From NCBI GenBank assembly GCA_016214695.1, contig JACRNY010000001.1, positions 310,001 to 374,000 on the forward strand: a stretch of DNA of 64,000 bases, in the 5' to 3' direction. Shown in pieces: positions 8,656 through 17,953 of this stretch. The stretch is from Nitrosomonadales bacterium. Its GTDB lineage: Bacteria; Pseudomonadota; Gammaproteobacteria; Burkholderiales; Gallionellaceae. A model generated the notes under the pieces. It ran no database searches, was not told where the DNA came from, and saw nothing but the letters and a program-made list of their open reading frames with translations. Both the position numbers and the translations under genes were made by a program. The first letter of the stretch is position 1. Each line of letters starts with the position of its first letter.

Positions 8656-10929
8656 ATGGCAGGATTATCGAAGATCTTAGTGAAATATCGCCGAACCCTT
8701 ATGAACGAACCGAGCAAGCCCGATTCAGGCAGTCGGATACCCCCACCAGTCCAAACCCTTACTGTCGAACAGGCGATGGCACTGGCGGGTCAATTGCAGG
8801 GCAGCGGTCGCCTGCAGGATGCCGAACATCTGCTGCGCCAGATACTGCAACAGCAGCCGCAACACCCGTTCGCCCTGCATCTGCTGGGTGTGATCGCCCA
8901 CCAGTGCGGCAAACAGGGACTGGCAGCGGAACTGATACAGAGAGCCATCAAGAGCGCCCTCACCCCAACCCGTGAAAACTCCCTCGCCCCCGGGGAGAGG
9001 GCATGGGGAGAGGGCAAGGAGAGGGGGCAATCAACGCTTCGCGTACCCGATTCGTCTCTGGCACTGTTCCATGCCAACCTGAGCGAGATCAGCCGCCAAC
9101 TCAAGCAACTGGATCAGGCCATCGCCCACGGCGAACGAGCGGTCACGCTGGAACCGCGCCTGGCGATGGCACACAGCAACCTCGGCATCGCTTATTTCGA
9201 CCGCAAGAATTACGACAAGGCAGAAGCTTGCCAGCAGCGCGCACTGGCGCTGGACCCGAACTTCGCACCTTCCCTCAATAACCTGGGCAGCATCTGGCGC
9301 GAACGCAAAGACAACACAGCAGCGCTGGACTGCTACCGCAAGGCCGCTGCCGCCAACCCAAACTATCTTGAACCGCTGAACAATCTGGGTGCCCTGCTGC
9401 TGGAAGAGGACCGCATCCCGGAAGCCGTCGCCGCGCTGGAAAAGGCACTTTCCCTCAACCCGAACTATGCCGAGGCGATCTGCAACATGGGCGGCGTGCA
9501 TCTGGCGCAGGAAGAGCACGAGGCCGCACTGGCCAGATTCAGGCGCGCGCTGGAACTGCGCCCGGCCTACCTGGAAGCGCAGATGGGCCTGGCCAAGACA
9601 CTGCAGGCTTCCGAATCTCTTGAGGAAGCCGAGAAGGCCGCGCAGCGCGCGCTGCAGATCGATGACAGCAATCCCAAGGCGCATGCACTGATGGGCAGCA
9701 TCCATACCGAGGCCTCGCGTCCCGAACAGGCCGAAGCGGAATATCTGCGTGCGCTGCAGATCGATCCCGGCTGCGATGAGGCGCTGCTCGGCCTGGGGCA
9801 GCTGTGCGTGGAGAATGGCGATGTCGAACGCGCCGAGGGCTTGTTCCAGAAGGCACTGGCGCTGAAACCCGACAATACGGCGGCGCGCATCCAGCTCATC
9901 CAGGCGAAGAAGGTGGCAGCGGATGACGAGCACTTCGCTGCATTGCTGGAACTGCAGAAGGATGCGGAAAACCATTCCGACAACCGCAAGATGTCGCTGC
10001 ACTTCGCGCTGGGCAAGTGCTACGACGACACCAAGGAGTACGACAAAGCCTTCCCGCATTACCTCGCCGGCTGCAAGCTGAAGCGCGCTCGATTCAACTA
10101 CGACCCGGAAGCAACGGCACACCAGTTCACTGAACTGGCCGAGGTATTCAGCAAAGAGAACATCGATCGCCTGCGCGGCAGCGGCGATCCTTCGACGATG
10201 CCGATCTTCGTGCTCGGCATGCCGCGCTCAGGCACCACGCTGACCGAGCAGATCATCGCCAGCCATCCCGATGTGTACGGCGCGGGCGAACTGCCCGACC
10301 TGCTGCGCATCGCGCACCGCAAGACCGATCCGAAGACGACGACCTTCCCCGACAACCTGCGCTATCTGGACCAGTCCATCCTCAGCGCCTGGGGCAAGGA
10401 ATACATCGCCGCCGTGCAGGCGCGCGCACCGGGTTCGCAACGCATCACCGACAAGATGCCGGCGAACTTCTTCGCCGTGCCGCTCATCCACCTGATGCTG
10501 CCGAACGCGAAGATCGTCCACGTCAACCGCAACGCGGTGGACACCTGCCTGTCGTGCTTCACGCGCCTGTTCCACCGCAAGCAGGAACACACCTATGACC
10601 TCGCCGAGCTGGGCCGCTACTATGCAGACTACGCACGCCTGATGGATCACTGGCGCAAGGTGTTGCCGGCCGGGGCCTTCCTCGACATCCAGTACGAGGA
10701 CATCGTCGCCGACCAGGAAGACCAGGCGCGCAGGCTGCTGGAATTCTGCGGGCTGGAATGGAACGACGCCTGCCTCGATTTCCACAAGACCAAACGCCAG
10801 GTGCGCACCGCCAGCGTGACGCAGGTGCGCCAGCCGATCTACACCACCTCGATCGAGCGCTGGCGCAAGTATGAGAAGTTCCTCGGGCCGCTGCTCGATG
10901 AACTGGGCGATCTGGTGCCGGACCGATGA
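8656..10929 (+). CDS. TPR-repeat sulfotransferase
   Basis: The N-terminal half (about residues 30-450) is an array of tetratricopeptide repeats, for example LAMAHSNLGIAYFDRKNYDK. The C-terminal half is a PAPS-dependent sulfotransferase domain. Its 5'-phosphosulfate loop VLGMPRSGTTLTEQ is near residue 518 and the 3'-phosphate-binding VNRNAVDTCLSCF near residue 625. Such TPR-sulfotransferases probably sulfate proteins or glycans, but the substrate cannot be read here. The start is uncertain: ATG 8656 or ATG 8701, neither with a strong ribosome site. A GC-rich palindromic repeat is inserted in frame at about residues 101-125 between TPR units. The stop overlaps the next start (ATGA), beginning a four-gene coupled operon divergent from the TPS genes. 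Confidence 0.88.
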   Translation: MAGLSKILVKYRRTLMNEPSKPDSGSRIPPPVQTLTVEQAMALAGQLQGSGRLQDAEHLLRQILQQQPQHPFALHLLGVIAHQCGKQGLAAELIQRAIKSALTPTRENSLAPGERAWGEGKERGQSTLRVPDSSLALFHANLSEISRQLKQLDQAIAHGERAVTLEPRLAMAHSNLGIAYFDRKNYDKAEACQQRALALDPNFAPSLNNLGSIWRERKDNTAALDCYRKAAAANPNYLEPLNNLGALLLEEDRIPEAVAALEKALSLNPNYAEAICNMGGVHLAQEEHEAALARFRRALELRPAYLEAQMGLAKTLQASESLEEAEKAAQRALQIDDSNPKAHALMGSIHTEASRPEQAEAEYLRALQIDPGCDEALLGLGQLCVENGDVERAEGLFQKALALKPDNTAARIQLIQAKKVAADDEHFAALLELQKDAENHSDNRKMSLHFALGKCYDDTKEYDKAFPHYLAGCKLKRARFNYDPEATAHQFTELAEVFSKENIDRLRGSGDPSTMPIFVLGMPRSGTTLTEQIIASHPDVYGAGELPDLLRIAHRKTDPKTTTFPDNLRYLDQSILSAWGKEYIAAVQARAPGSQRITDKMPANFFAVPLIHLMLPNAKIVHVNRNAVDTCLSCFTRLFHRKQEHTYDLAELGRYYADYARLMDHWRKVLPAGAFLDIQYEDIVADQEDQARRLLEFCGLEWNDACLDFHKTKRQVRTASVTQVRQPIYTTSIERWRKYEKFLGPLLDELGDLVPDR
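8957..9030 (+). repeat. GC-rich palindromic repeat, copy 1, in frame inside the TPR-sulfotransferase
   Basis: The insert starts CCCTCACCCCAACCC and contains the palindrome CCCTCGCCCCCGGGGAGAGGG plus a second GGGGAGAGGG half. It belongs to the family also present at 15194-15234, 45453-45493, 57947-57982 and 58459-58497. It translates as a Pro/Gly/Glu-rich segment (ALTPTRENSLAPGERAWGEG) that is not TPR sequence. Confidence 0.75.
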
Positions 10930-11429
10930 TCAATAATTCGCTGACGGCACAACTGGGTGACATGGTCCTCGGCATCGACCATGTCGCCATCGCCGTCGCC
11001 GATATCGATGCCGCCATCGCGCACTACTCCACCGCGCTGGGTTTCACCCTGCTGGAGTGCAGCCGGGTGAGCGGCGACCACAGCGGCATGGTGTATGCGG
11101 TATTGAAGTCGGGCAGCGCGACCGTGGTGCTGGTGCAAGGCACCTCACCGGAATCGCAAGTCTCGAAGTTCATCGCCGCCTTCGGTACAGGCATGCATCA
11201 CATCGCCTTCGCCGTGAGCGATCTGGAGGCGGCGCTGGACAAAGTGCACCAGGCCGGAGGCAAGGCAGACACGCCGGTCATCAGCGACGACGGCATACGC
11301 CAGGCCTTCCTGCAACGCGATACAGCAAGCGGTGTGCGCATCGAACTGATCGAGCGCTCGGGCGCGCCGTTCTCGGAGAAGAACGTGGAAGGCCTGTTCC
11401 GCGCACTCGAAGCGAAGGACCTGTACTGA
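10926..11429 (+). CDS. VOC-family (glyoxalase/methylmalonyl-CoA epimerase-like) protein
   Basis: The 167-aa protein has the vicinal-oxygen-chelate fold pattern: GIDHVAIAVADIDAAIAHY near residue 16 and GMHHIAFAVSDLEAALDKV near residue 86. These are the two beta-alpha-beta-beta-beta modules with their metal-binding histidines, and IELIER near residue 138 supplies the usual glutamate. Closest resemblance is to methylmalonyl-CoA epimerases and 4-hydroxyphenylpyruvate dioxygenase-like VOC proteins; the actual substrate is unknown. Its start codon overlaps the sulfotransferase stop by ATGA and the methyltransferase starts 5 bp after it, so it probably works on the same product. No methylmalonyl-CoA mutase is in the window, which weakens an epimerase assignment. 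Confidence 0.8.
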   Translation: MINNSLTAQLGDMVLGIDHVAIAVADIDAAIAHYSTALGFTLLECSRVSGDHSGMVYAVLKSGSATVVLVQGTSPESQVSKFIAAFGTGMHHIAFAVSDLEAALDKVHQAGGKADTPVISDDGIRQAFLQRDTASGVRIELIERSGAPFSEKNVEGLFRALEAKDLY

Positions 11430-11434
11430 GCAGC

Positions 11435-12229
11435 ATGACGGACACCACACCGGACAATTATTGGCAGGGCTTCGCGCAGCGCTGGAACCGGCTGGGCTCG
11501 CCGCTGCGGCCCTGCGCCGAGGATGTGGCGAACTTCCGCAAGGCGATGGGCGACGATCCCGGCCGTTGCCTGCTGCTGGGTGTCACCCCCGAGCTGGCCG
11601 ATCTGTCGCCCACACTCACCGCCATCGACAACAGTGCGGCCATGATCGCCGCGCTCTGGCATGGCCGGCAGCGCGCGATCCTCGGCGACTGGTTGGAGAT
11701 GCCTTTCGCACCCGCCTCGTTCGACACGGTCATCGGCGACGGCTGTCTGGTGTTGCTGGCGCAACCCATGCAGCACCAGCGCTTCTTCGAGCGGCTCGCA
11801 AAGATCGTTGCGCCCGGCGGCAGGATATTGCTGCGCGTGTTCGTCGGTCCGGAACAGCCGGAGACGCGCGAAGAGGTCTGCCGCGATGCTCTGGCCGGCA
11901 AGATGAGGAGCGTGCATGCCTTCAAATGGCGCTTGTCGATGGCGGTCGCCTCCGAAGCACCGGACCGCACGCTGGCCGTCGCCGAGACAGCGGCGACCTT
12001 CGACCGCTTGATCCCCGACCGCAAGCAACTCGCCGCCGCGACCGGCTGGCGCGCCGACGAGATCGAGACCATCGATTTCTACCGCGGCTCGGACGCGCGT
12101 TATTGCTACCCGACGCTGTCGCAGGTGCGCAACTCCATTCCCGCCTCGCTCAAGGAAACATCCGTGATCTACGGCAGTTACGAGCTGGCCGGGCGTTGCC
12201 CCATCCTGGTACTGGAACCGCGCGCATGA
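11435..12229 (+). CDS. Class I SAM-dependent methyltransferase
   Basis: The start is ATG 11435, five bases after the VOC stop, giving 264 aa. The sequence shows a Rossmann methyltransferase core: CLLLGVTPELADL (motif I, in an unusual form lacking the classic GxGxG), AIDNSAAMIAAL (acidic residue for the SAM ribose), GDWLEMPFAPASFDTVIGDG and IVAPGGRILLRVFV. Residues 200-264 form a less conserved lid. The substrate is unknown. It sits third in the sulfotransferase operon, and its stop overlaps the start of the adenylating enzyme as ATGA. A role modifying a small molecule or carrier-bound intermediate in the same pathway is inference. Confidence 0.85.
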   Translation: MTDTTPDNYWQGFAQRWNRLGSPLRPCAEDVANFRKAMGDDPGRCLLLGVTPELADLSPTLTAIDNSAAMIAALWHGRQRAILGDWLEMPFAPASFDTVIGDGCLVLLAQPMQHQRFFERLAKIVAPGGRILLRVFVGPEQPETREEVCRDALAGKMRSVHAFKWRLSMAVASEAPDRTLAVAETAATFDRLIPDRKQLAAATGWRADEIETIDFYRGSDARYCYPTLSQVRNSIPASLKETSVIYGSYELAGRCPILVLEPRA

Positions 12230-13602
12230 CGCTGTTGCACGATATCAGGGAGCGCATGGCAGCGACGGGCCGCAGTGCCAGCACCGATCCGGTCGCCGCG
12301 AACCTGCTCACCCTGCTGACGCAGTTCGAGGACAGCCAGTGGTGGTCGCCGCAGGAGATGCGACAGAAACAGCTGGCGCAATTCGCGTTGCTCGCGGCGC
12401 ATGCATACAAGCATTCGCCGTTCTTCCGCAGCCGTTTCGACGAGGCCGGCCTCGACCCATCCCAGGCATGGACAGACCATTCCTTCTCCTCCATCCCGCT
12501 GCTGACCCGCGCCGAACTGATGCAGCAGGCGGACGACATCTACTGTCGCGCGGTGCCGCGCCAGCACGGCACTGTGCACAAGGTGCAGACCTCGGGCTCG
12601 ACCGGGCAAACGGTCACGGTGGCGAAGACCGAATTCAACCAGCTGCTGTGGCTGGCGCTGGCGATGCGCGAACACCTGTGGCACGAGCGCGACTTCTCAG
12701 CCACGCTGGCGGTGATCAAGGCGATGACGCCTACGCTGGACGACCCGGCCGAAGCCGCGCGTATCGGCTGGGGCCATCCCGCGACATTGCTGCTGCAAAC
12801 CGGCCCATCCTATGCACAACCGCTGGCGATGGATGTCGCGCAACAGGCCGCCTGGCTGGCGCGCATAGACCCGAAATATCTGCTGACCTATCCATCCAAT
12901 CTCGGCGCGCTGCTGGATCGCTACGAGCATGGCGATACCGTGCCGCCATCACTGCGCCAGGTGCGCACCGTCGGCGAGACGCTGCATGAAGGGTTGCGCG
13001 GGCGCTGCCGGGAACTGGGCGGGATAGAGATCGTGGACATGTACAGCTCGCAGGAGGTCGGCCTCATCGCGCTGCAATGTCCCGTCAGCGGCCTGTACCA
13101 CATCCAGAGCGAGAGCCTGATCGTGGAGGTGCTGGATGATGACGGCAGGCAATGCCGGCCCGGCGAGACCGGACGCGTGGTGCTCACCGACCTGCACAAC
13201 TTCGCCACCCCCGTCATCCGCTACGAAATACGCGACTATGCCGAGGTCGGGCCGTCCTGTCCGTGCGGACGCGGATTGCCGACACTGGCGCGCATCCTGG
13301 GCCGGCGGCGCAACATGGTGGTGTTCCCCGATGGCCGGCGGCACTGGCCGCTGATCGGTGCGCACCGCTACCGCGAGGTGGCCGACATCCGCCAATATCA
13401 GGCCATACAACATTCACTGGAGGATATCGAGATCAGGCTGGTGGTGGACGCCCCGCTCTCGCAGCAGCAGGAAGCGAGACTGACCGAACTCGCCCGGCAG
13501 GCACTGGGCCATCCTTTCCCGCTGCGCTTCAGTTATTCGAAGGATGAACTTCCCAGGACCAAAGGCGGGAAGTTCGAGGAATTCATCTCGCTGGTGAAGT
13601 GA
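12226..13602 (+). CDS. CapK/PaaK-type adenylate-forming enzyme
   Basis: This 458-aa protein resembles phenylacetate-CoA ligase (PaaK), CapK and coenzyme F390 synthetase. It begins with the typical helix (QLAQFALLAAHAYKHSPFFRSRF) and carries the P-loop TSGSTGQTVTV at about residue 121. IVDMYSSQEVGLIALQC is the A5-like motif, and GRVVLTDLHNFATPVIRYEIRDYAEV near residue 320 the A7/A8-like region. A cysteine pair (PSCPCGRG) follows, as in PaaK. It should activate a carboxylate as an acyl-adenylate; the acceptor (CoA, amine or carrier) is not known. The start at 12226 overlaps the methyltransferase stop. It ends the operon, 28 bp from convergent thrC. Confidence 0.87.
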   Translation: MTLLHDIRERMAATGRSASTDPVAANLLTLLTQFEDSQWWSPQEMRQKQLAQFALLAAHAYKHSPFFRSRFDEAGLDPSQAWTDHSFSSIPLLTRAELMQQADDIYCRAVPRQHGTVHKVQTSGSTGQTVTVAKTEFNQLLWLALAMREHLWHERDFSATLAVIKAMTPTLDDPAEAARIGWGHPATLLLQTGPSYAQPLAMDVAQQAAWLARIDPKYLLTYPSNLGALLDRYEHGDTVPPSLRQVRTVGETLHEGLRGRCRELGGIEIVDMYSSQEVGLIALQCPVSGLYHIQSESLIVEVLDDDGRQCRPGETGRVVLTDLHNFATPVIRYEIRDYAEVGPSCPCGRGLPTLARILGRRRNMVVFPDGRRHWPLIGAHRYREVADIRQYQAIQHSLEDIEIRLVVDAPLSQQQEARLTELARQALGHPFPLRFSYSKDELPRTKGGKFEEFISLVK

Positions 13603-13630
13603 GCACCTGCGCCTTGCGCGCAGATGCCGG

Positions 13631-15064
13631 TCACTGCGGTACGTTCGCCGTGATGAAGGCCTTCAGCTTCGCCACATCCGCATCCATCACTTCGCAGCGT
13701 TGCGGCAGATCCTCGATGCCTTCCATCGCAGCAGGACGCTCGGGCTGACGACCCAGTGCTTCCTGGATGGTCTCGGCGAACTTGGCCGGCAGTGCGGTCT
13801 CCAGGCAGATCAGCGGCAGGCTGGGGCGGCGCTGCTCCAGACCGACCTTGAGACCGTCGGCGGTGTGCGTGTCTATCATCACTCCGTATTCCTCCCACAC
13901 TTCGCGGATGGTCTTGAGGCGGTCCTGGTGCGTGCTCTTGCCGGAGGCGAAATCGAACTTCGGCAGCGCGTGCCAGTAGTCGGTGCCCTTGATATCAAAG
14001 GAACCGCCCGCGTCCACCTTGCTCCAGAACTCGCGCACCTTGGCGGCATCGCGGCCGACCAGGTCGAACACGAAACGCTCGAAGTTGGAGGCTTTGCTGA
14101 TGTCCATCGACGGGCTGCTGGTCTCGTAGGTGTGATCGGTGCCGCGCGGACGATAGACGCCGGTGCGGAAGAACTCGTCCAGCACATCATTCTCGTTGGT
14201 GGCGAGGATCAGCTGGCCTATCGGCAGGCCCATCATGCGCGCGATGTGGCCGGCGCAGATGTTGCCGAAGTTGCCGGACGGCACCGAGAACGCGACCTGC
14301 TCGTCGTTCGATTTGGTCGCGGCGAAGTAACCCTTGAAGTAGTACACCACCTGCGCCGACACGCGCGCCCAGTTGATCGAGTTGACCGTGCCGATCTTGT
14401 ACCTGGCCTTGAAGGCGTGGTCGTTGGACACCGCCTTCACCATATCCTGCGCGTCGTCGAAGAAACCGTTGATGGCGATGTTGTGGATGTTGGGATCCTG
14501 CAGCGAATACATCTGCGCGCGCTGGAAGCCCGACATCTTGCCGTTCGGCGACAGCATGAACACGCGGATGCCCTTCTTGCCGCGCATCGCGTATTCGGCG
14601 GCGGAACCGGTGTCGCCCGAGGTCGCACCGAGGATGTTCAATTCATCCTTCTGTTTTGCCAACGCGTATTCAAACAGGTTGCCGAGCAACTGCATCGCCA
14701 TATCCTTGAATGCCAGCGTCGGGCCGTTGGAGAGTTCCTGGATGAACACGCCTTCACTCAGCTTGCGCAAGGGTGTGATCTGGCTGGCATCGGAATCAGC
14801 GCGACCGTTGCTGTAGACCTGCGCGGTGTAGGTTTTGCTGACGATGGCTTTGAGGTCCGCGGCCGGAATGTCGGTGGCGAACTTGGACAGCACGGCATAG
14901 GCGAGATCGGCATACGACAGCTTGCGCCAGGCATCCAGCTCGGCGCGCGTCACCTGCGGATATTGTTCCGGCAGGTACAAGCCGCCGTCCGGCGCGAGGC
15001 CGCCCAGCAGGATCTCGGTGAAGGTCTTGGCGGGCGCGTTGCCGCGGGTGGAGATGTATTTCAT
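13631..15064 (-). CDS. thrC: Threonine synthase
   Basis: ThrC converts O-phosphohomoserine to threonine using PLP. The 477-aa protein has the long proteobacterial form, starting MKYISTRGNAPAKTF with GGLAPDGGLYLP near residue 27. The PLP lysine lies in GPTLAFKDMAMQL at about residue 119, and the phosphate-binding loop is LGATSGDTGSAAEYAMRGK near residue 145. It lies downstream of hom on the same strand, separated by about 180 bp that contain palindromic repeats, so hom and thrC may be cotranscribed but separately tuned. It converges on the adenylating-enzyme gene with only 28 bp between the two stops. Confidence 0.97.
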   Translation of the reverse strand: MKYISTRGNAPAKTFTEILLGGLAPDGGLYLPEQYPQVTRAELDAWRKLSYADLAYAVLSKFATDIPAADLKAIVSKTYTAQVYSNGRADSDASQITPLRKLSEGVFIQELSNGPTLAFKDMAMQLLGNLFEYALAKQKDELNILGATSGDTGSAAEYAMRGKKGIRVFMLSPNGKMSGFQRAQMYSLQDPNIHNIAINGFFDDAQDMVKAVSNDHAFKARYKIGTVNSINWARVSAQVVYYFKGYFAATKSNDEQVAFSVPSGNFGNICAGHIARMMGLPIGQLILATNENDVLDEFFRTGVYRPRGTDHTYETSSPSMDISKASNFERFVFDLVGRDAAKVREFWSKVDAGGSFDIKGTDYWHALPKFDFASGKSTHQDRLKTIREVWEEYGVMIDTHTADGLKVGLEQRRPSLPLICLETALPAKFAETIQEALGRQPERPAAMEGIEDLPQRCEVMDADVAKLKAFITANVPQ

Positions 15065-15085
15065 TTTAATTCAACCTCGTCAGTT

Positions 15086-15234
15086 CCCTCTCGCTTGTTG
15101 GGAGAGGGGTATAACCAGCGACTTGGCTGGCGTCTTTTGACAGCCTAGTCGAATGGCTAGTTGTTTCATCTAAGGAGAGGGTAGAAGTTCCACGCCCCTC
15201 ACCCCCAGCCCCTCTCCCGCCAGCGGGAGAGGGG
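15086..15234. repeat. Two palindromic repeat elements between hom and thrC (copy 2)
   Basis: At 15086-15108 there is a palindrome CCCTCTCGC/GGGAGAGGG. At 15194-15234 there is a complete copy of the repeat: CCCCTCACCCCCAGCCCC followed by the inverted pair CTCTCCCGC and GCGGGAGAG. It is the cleanest copy in the window and can be used as reference. The 15194-15234 element is matched by the reverse complement of the mfd copy. The hairpins could attenuate or stabilise hom-thrC mRNA, but no T-run follows, so I do not call a terminator. Confidence 0.8.
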
Positions 15235-15244
15235 AGTTAGATTC

Positions 15245-16564
15245 TTACTTGCCCAACTCTTCCAGACGCAGCTTGGTCACCTTGCCCGCCACCACGCCCA
15301 GTTTCTCGATCTTGGCGATCGCGGCATTGATGCGCTTCTCGCGCGTCTGGTGCGTGAGCATGATGAGGTCGGTCTGGTCTTCGCCTTCGCCCGGCTCTTT
15401 CTGGATCACGGCGTCGATGGAGATCTGCTCGTCGGCGAGGATACGGGTGATGTCGGCCAGCACGCCCGGCTTGTCCTGCACACGCAGGCGCAGGTAGTAG
15501 CTGGTGATGACATCGTCCATCGGCAGGATCCTGATGTCGGCCATCGCGTTCGGCTGGAAGGCCAGGTGCGGCACGCGGTTCTGCGGGTCGGAAGTCGCCA
15601 TGCGTGTGACATCCACCAGGTCGGCGATCACCGCGCTGGCAGTCGGTTCGGCACCGGCGCCCTTGCCGTAATACAGCGTGGCGCCGACGGCGTCGCCCTG
15701 CACCAGCACGGCGTTCATCGCGCCTTCGACGTTGGCGATCAGGCGCCTGGCCGGGATCAGCGTCGGATGCACGCGCAGTTCGACCCCCTCTTCGGTGCGC
15801 TTGGTGATGCCCAGCAGCTTGATGCGATAGCCGAGCTGCTCGGCGTATTTGATATCGGCGGCGTCCAGCTTGGAGATGCCTTCCACATGCGCCTTGTCGA
15901 ACTGCATGGGGATGCCGAACGCGAGCGAGGACAGGATGGTGATCTTGTGCGCCGCATCCACGCCCTCGATATCGAAGGTCGGATCGGCTTCGGCGTAGCC
16001 CAGACGCTGCGCTTCCTTCAGCACGGTGTCGAAGCTCAGCCCCTTGTCGCGCATCTCCGACAGGATGAAGTTGGTGGTGCCGTTGATGATGCCGGCGATC
16101 CATTCGATGCGGTTGGCGGAAAGACCTTCGCGCAGTGCCTTGATGATGGGGATGCCGCCGGCGACCGCCGCCTCGAACGCGACCATCACGCCCTTGTCCT
16201 GCGCAGCCTTGAATATCTCGTTGCCGTGCACGGCCAGCAGCGCCTTGTTGGCGGTGACGACGTGCTTGCCGTTGGCGATCGCCTTGAGCACCAACTCTTT
16301 GGCCACGCCGTAGCCGCCGATGAGTTCGATGACGATATCGACTTCGGGATCGGACACCACCGAGAACGCATCGTCGGTGACGCGGCATTTGCCACCGGTG
16401 ACGTTCCTGGCCAGCGCCAGGTTCTTGTCCGCCACCACCACGATACGGATGGGGCGGCCGGCGCGGCGCGTGATCTCTTCCGCGTTGCGCTGCAATACGG
16501 TGAAGGTGCCGCCGCCGACGGTGCCGATGCCGAGAAGGCCTACATTGATTGGCTTGATGCTCAT
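15245..16564 (-). CDS. hom: Homoserine dehydrogenase (with ACT domain)
   Basis: Hom reduces aspartate semialdehyde to homoserine, the branch point to threonine and methionine. The start is placed at ATG 16564 (MSIKPINVGLLGIGTVGGG), because the NAD(P)-binding GLLGIGTVGGG must lie near the N-terminus. Downstream are the nucleotide-domain end TANKALLAVHG (about residue 104), the substrate-binding region GIINGTTNFILSEM (near 175) and ADPTFDIEGVDAAHK. A C-terminal ACT domain (about residues 350-430, YYLRLRVQDKPGVLADITRIL) suggests feedback control by threonine. The length, 439 aa, is normal. It starts 16 bp after the aminotransferase stop, so the two are almost certainly cotranscribed. Confidence 0.97.
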   Translation of the reverse strand: MSIKPINVGLLGIGTVGGGTFTVLQRNAEEITRRAGRPIRIVVVADKNLALARNVTGGKCRVTDDAFSVVSDPEVDIVIELIGGYGVAKELVLKAIANGKHVVTANKALLAVHGNEIFKAAQDKGVMVAFEAAVAGGIPIIKALREGLSANRIEWIAGIINGTTNFILSEMRDKGLSFDTVLKEAQRLGYAEADPTFDIEGVDAAHKITILSSLAFGIPMQFDKAHVEGISKLDAADIKYAEQLGYRIKLLGITKRTEEGVELRVHPTLIPARRLIANVEGAMNAVLVQGDAVGATLYYGKGAGAEPTASAVIADLVDVTRMATSDPQNRVPHLAFQPNAMADIRILPMDDVITSYYLRLRVQDKPGVLADITRILADEQISIDAVIQKEPGEGEDQTDLIMLTHQTREKRINAAIAKIEKLGVVAGKVTKLRLEELGK

Positions 16565-16580
16565 TGTTCGTTTACCTGGG

Positions 16581-17831
16581 TTAGTTGGTGCCGTGCTGCT
16601 TGCGATAGTGTTCGAGGAAACGCGCGATGCGATGGATGGCCTCGGTGAGATCATCGGAGTTGGGCAGGAACACGATACGGAAGTGGTCGGGCTTCGGCCA
16701 GTTGAAGCCGCTGCCCTGCACGATCAGCACCTTCTCCGCCTCCAGCAGTTCGAGGATGAACTTCTGGTCGTTCTCGATCGGATACATCTTGGGATCGAGC
16801 CTGGGGAACATGTACAGCGCCGCCTTGGGCTTGACGCAGCTCACGCCGGGGATGGCGGTGAGCAGGTTGTAAGCCAGTTCGCGTTGCTTGTGCAGGCGTC
16901 CGCCGGGCGCGACCAGGTCGTTGATGCTCTGGTAGCCGCCGAGCGCGGTCTGGATGGCATATTGTCCCGGCACATTGGAGCACAGGCGCATGGAGGCGAG
17001 GATGTTCAATCCGTCCAGATAGTCCTGCGCACTCTTCTTCGCCCCGGAGATGACCATCCAGCCGGAACGGTAGCCGCAGGCGCGGTAGTTCTTGGACAGG
17101 CCGTTGAGGGTGACGAACAGCACGTCGTCGGCCAGCGAAGCCATGGATGTGTGCGTGGCGCCGTCGTACAACACCTTGTCGTAGATCTCGTCGGCGAAGA
17201 TGATGAGGTTGTGTTCGCGCGCGAGCTGGATGATCTCTTTCAGGATCTCGTCGGAATACACCGCCCCGGTCGGATTGTTGGGGTTGATGACGACGATCGC
17301 CCTGGTGTTCGGCGTGATCTTGCTGCGCATATCCTTGAGGTCGGGATTCCACTCGTTGGCCTCGTCGCAGATGTAGTGGCGCGGCGTGCCGCCGGCCAGC
17401 GTGACCGCCGCGGTCCACAGCGGATAGTCGGGCGCGGGCACCAGCACTTCGTCGCCGGGATTGAGCAGGCCCTGCATGCCCATCACGATAAGCTCGGAGG
17501 CACCGTTGCCGATGAAGATGTCGTCGATGGTGACGCCGGGGATCTTCTTCAGCTGGGTGTAGTGCATGATCGCCTTGCGCGCGGCGAACAGACCCTTGGA
17601 ATCGGAATAGCCGGACGAATTGGGCAGGTTCAGGATCACGTCCTGCTGCACCTCTTCCGGCGCGTCAAAACCGAACGGGGCCAGATTGCCGATGTTCAGC
17701 TTGATGATGCGCTGCCCCTCTTCCTCCATCTGCTTCGCTCGCGCCATCACCGGGCCGCGGATGTCGTAGCAGACATTGGCCAGCTTGGCGGATTTCAGCA
17801 CGGGCCTGGAGGTATCTTTTTCGTGTTTCAC
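16581..17831 (-). CDS. alaA: Alanine/aspartate-type PLP aminotransferase (AlaA-like)
   Basis: This class I/II aminotransferase is closest to AlaA, the glutamate-pyruvate aminotransferase, and in betaproteobacteria it commonly precedes hom and thrC. I choose GTG 17831 because AGGAAG lies 7 nt upstream and the protein then begins close to the family's conserved PVLKSAKLANVCYDIRGPV; an ATG at 17891 would add 20 atypical residues. IKLNIGNLAPFGF, NPNNPTGAVYS, FADEIYDKVLYDGA and the PLP lysine in LNGLSKNYRACGYRSGWM (about residue 247) are all present. The length, 416 aa, is normal. It heads the alaA-hom-thrC set. Confidence 0.92.
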   Translation of the reverse strand: MKHEKDTSRPVLKSAKLANVCYDIRGPVMARAKQMEEEGQRIIKLNIGNLAPFGFDAPEEVQQDVILNLPNSSGYSDSKGLFAARKAIMHYTQLKKIPGVTIDDIFIGNGASELIVMGMQGLLNPGDEVLVPAPDYPLWTAAVTLAGGTPRHYICDEANEWNPDLKDMRSKITPNTRAIVVINPNNPTGAVYSDEILKEIIQLAREHNLIIFADEIYDKVLYDGATHTSMASLADDVLFVTLNGLSKNYRACGYRSGWMVISGAKKSAQDYLDGLNILASMRLCSNVPGQYAIQTALGGYQSINDLVAPGGRLHKQRELAYNLLTAIPGVSCVKPKAALYMFPRLDPKMYPIENDQKFILELLEAEKVLIVQGSGFNWPKPDHFRIVFLPNSDDLTEAIHRIARFLEHYRKQHGTN

Positions 17832-17953
17832 TTGAGGGCTTCCTGATTTGCCGGACCGATGCCGATGGTAGAATCCGCGGCATACAGACAAGGCGTTGCA
17901 AAGGTCGCGATTCTACCGCGCCGCCGCCGACTGCCGCAAATGGAGACCGTGCT

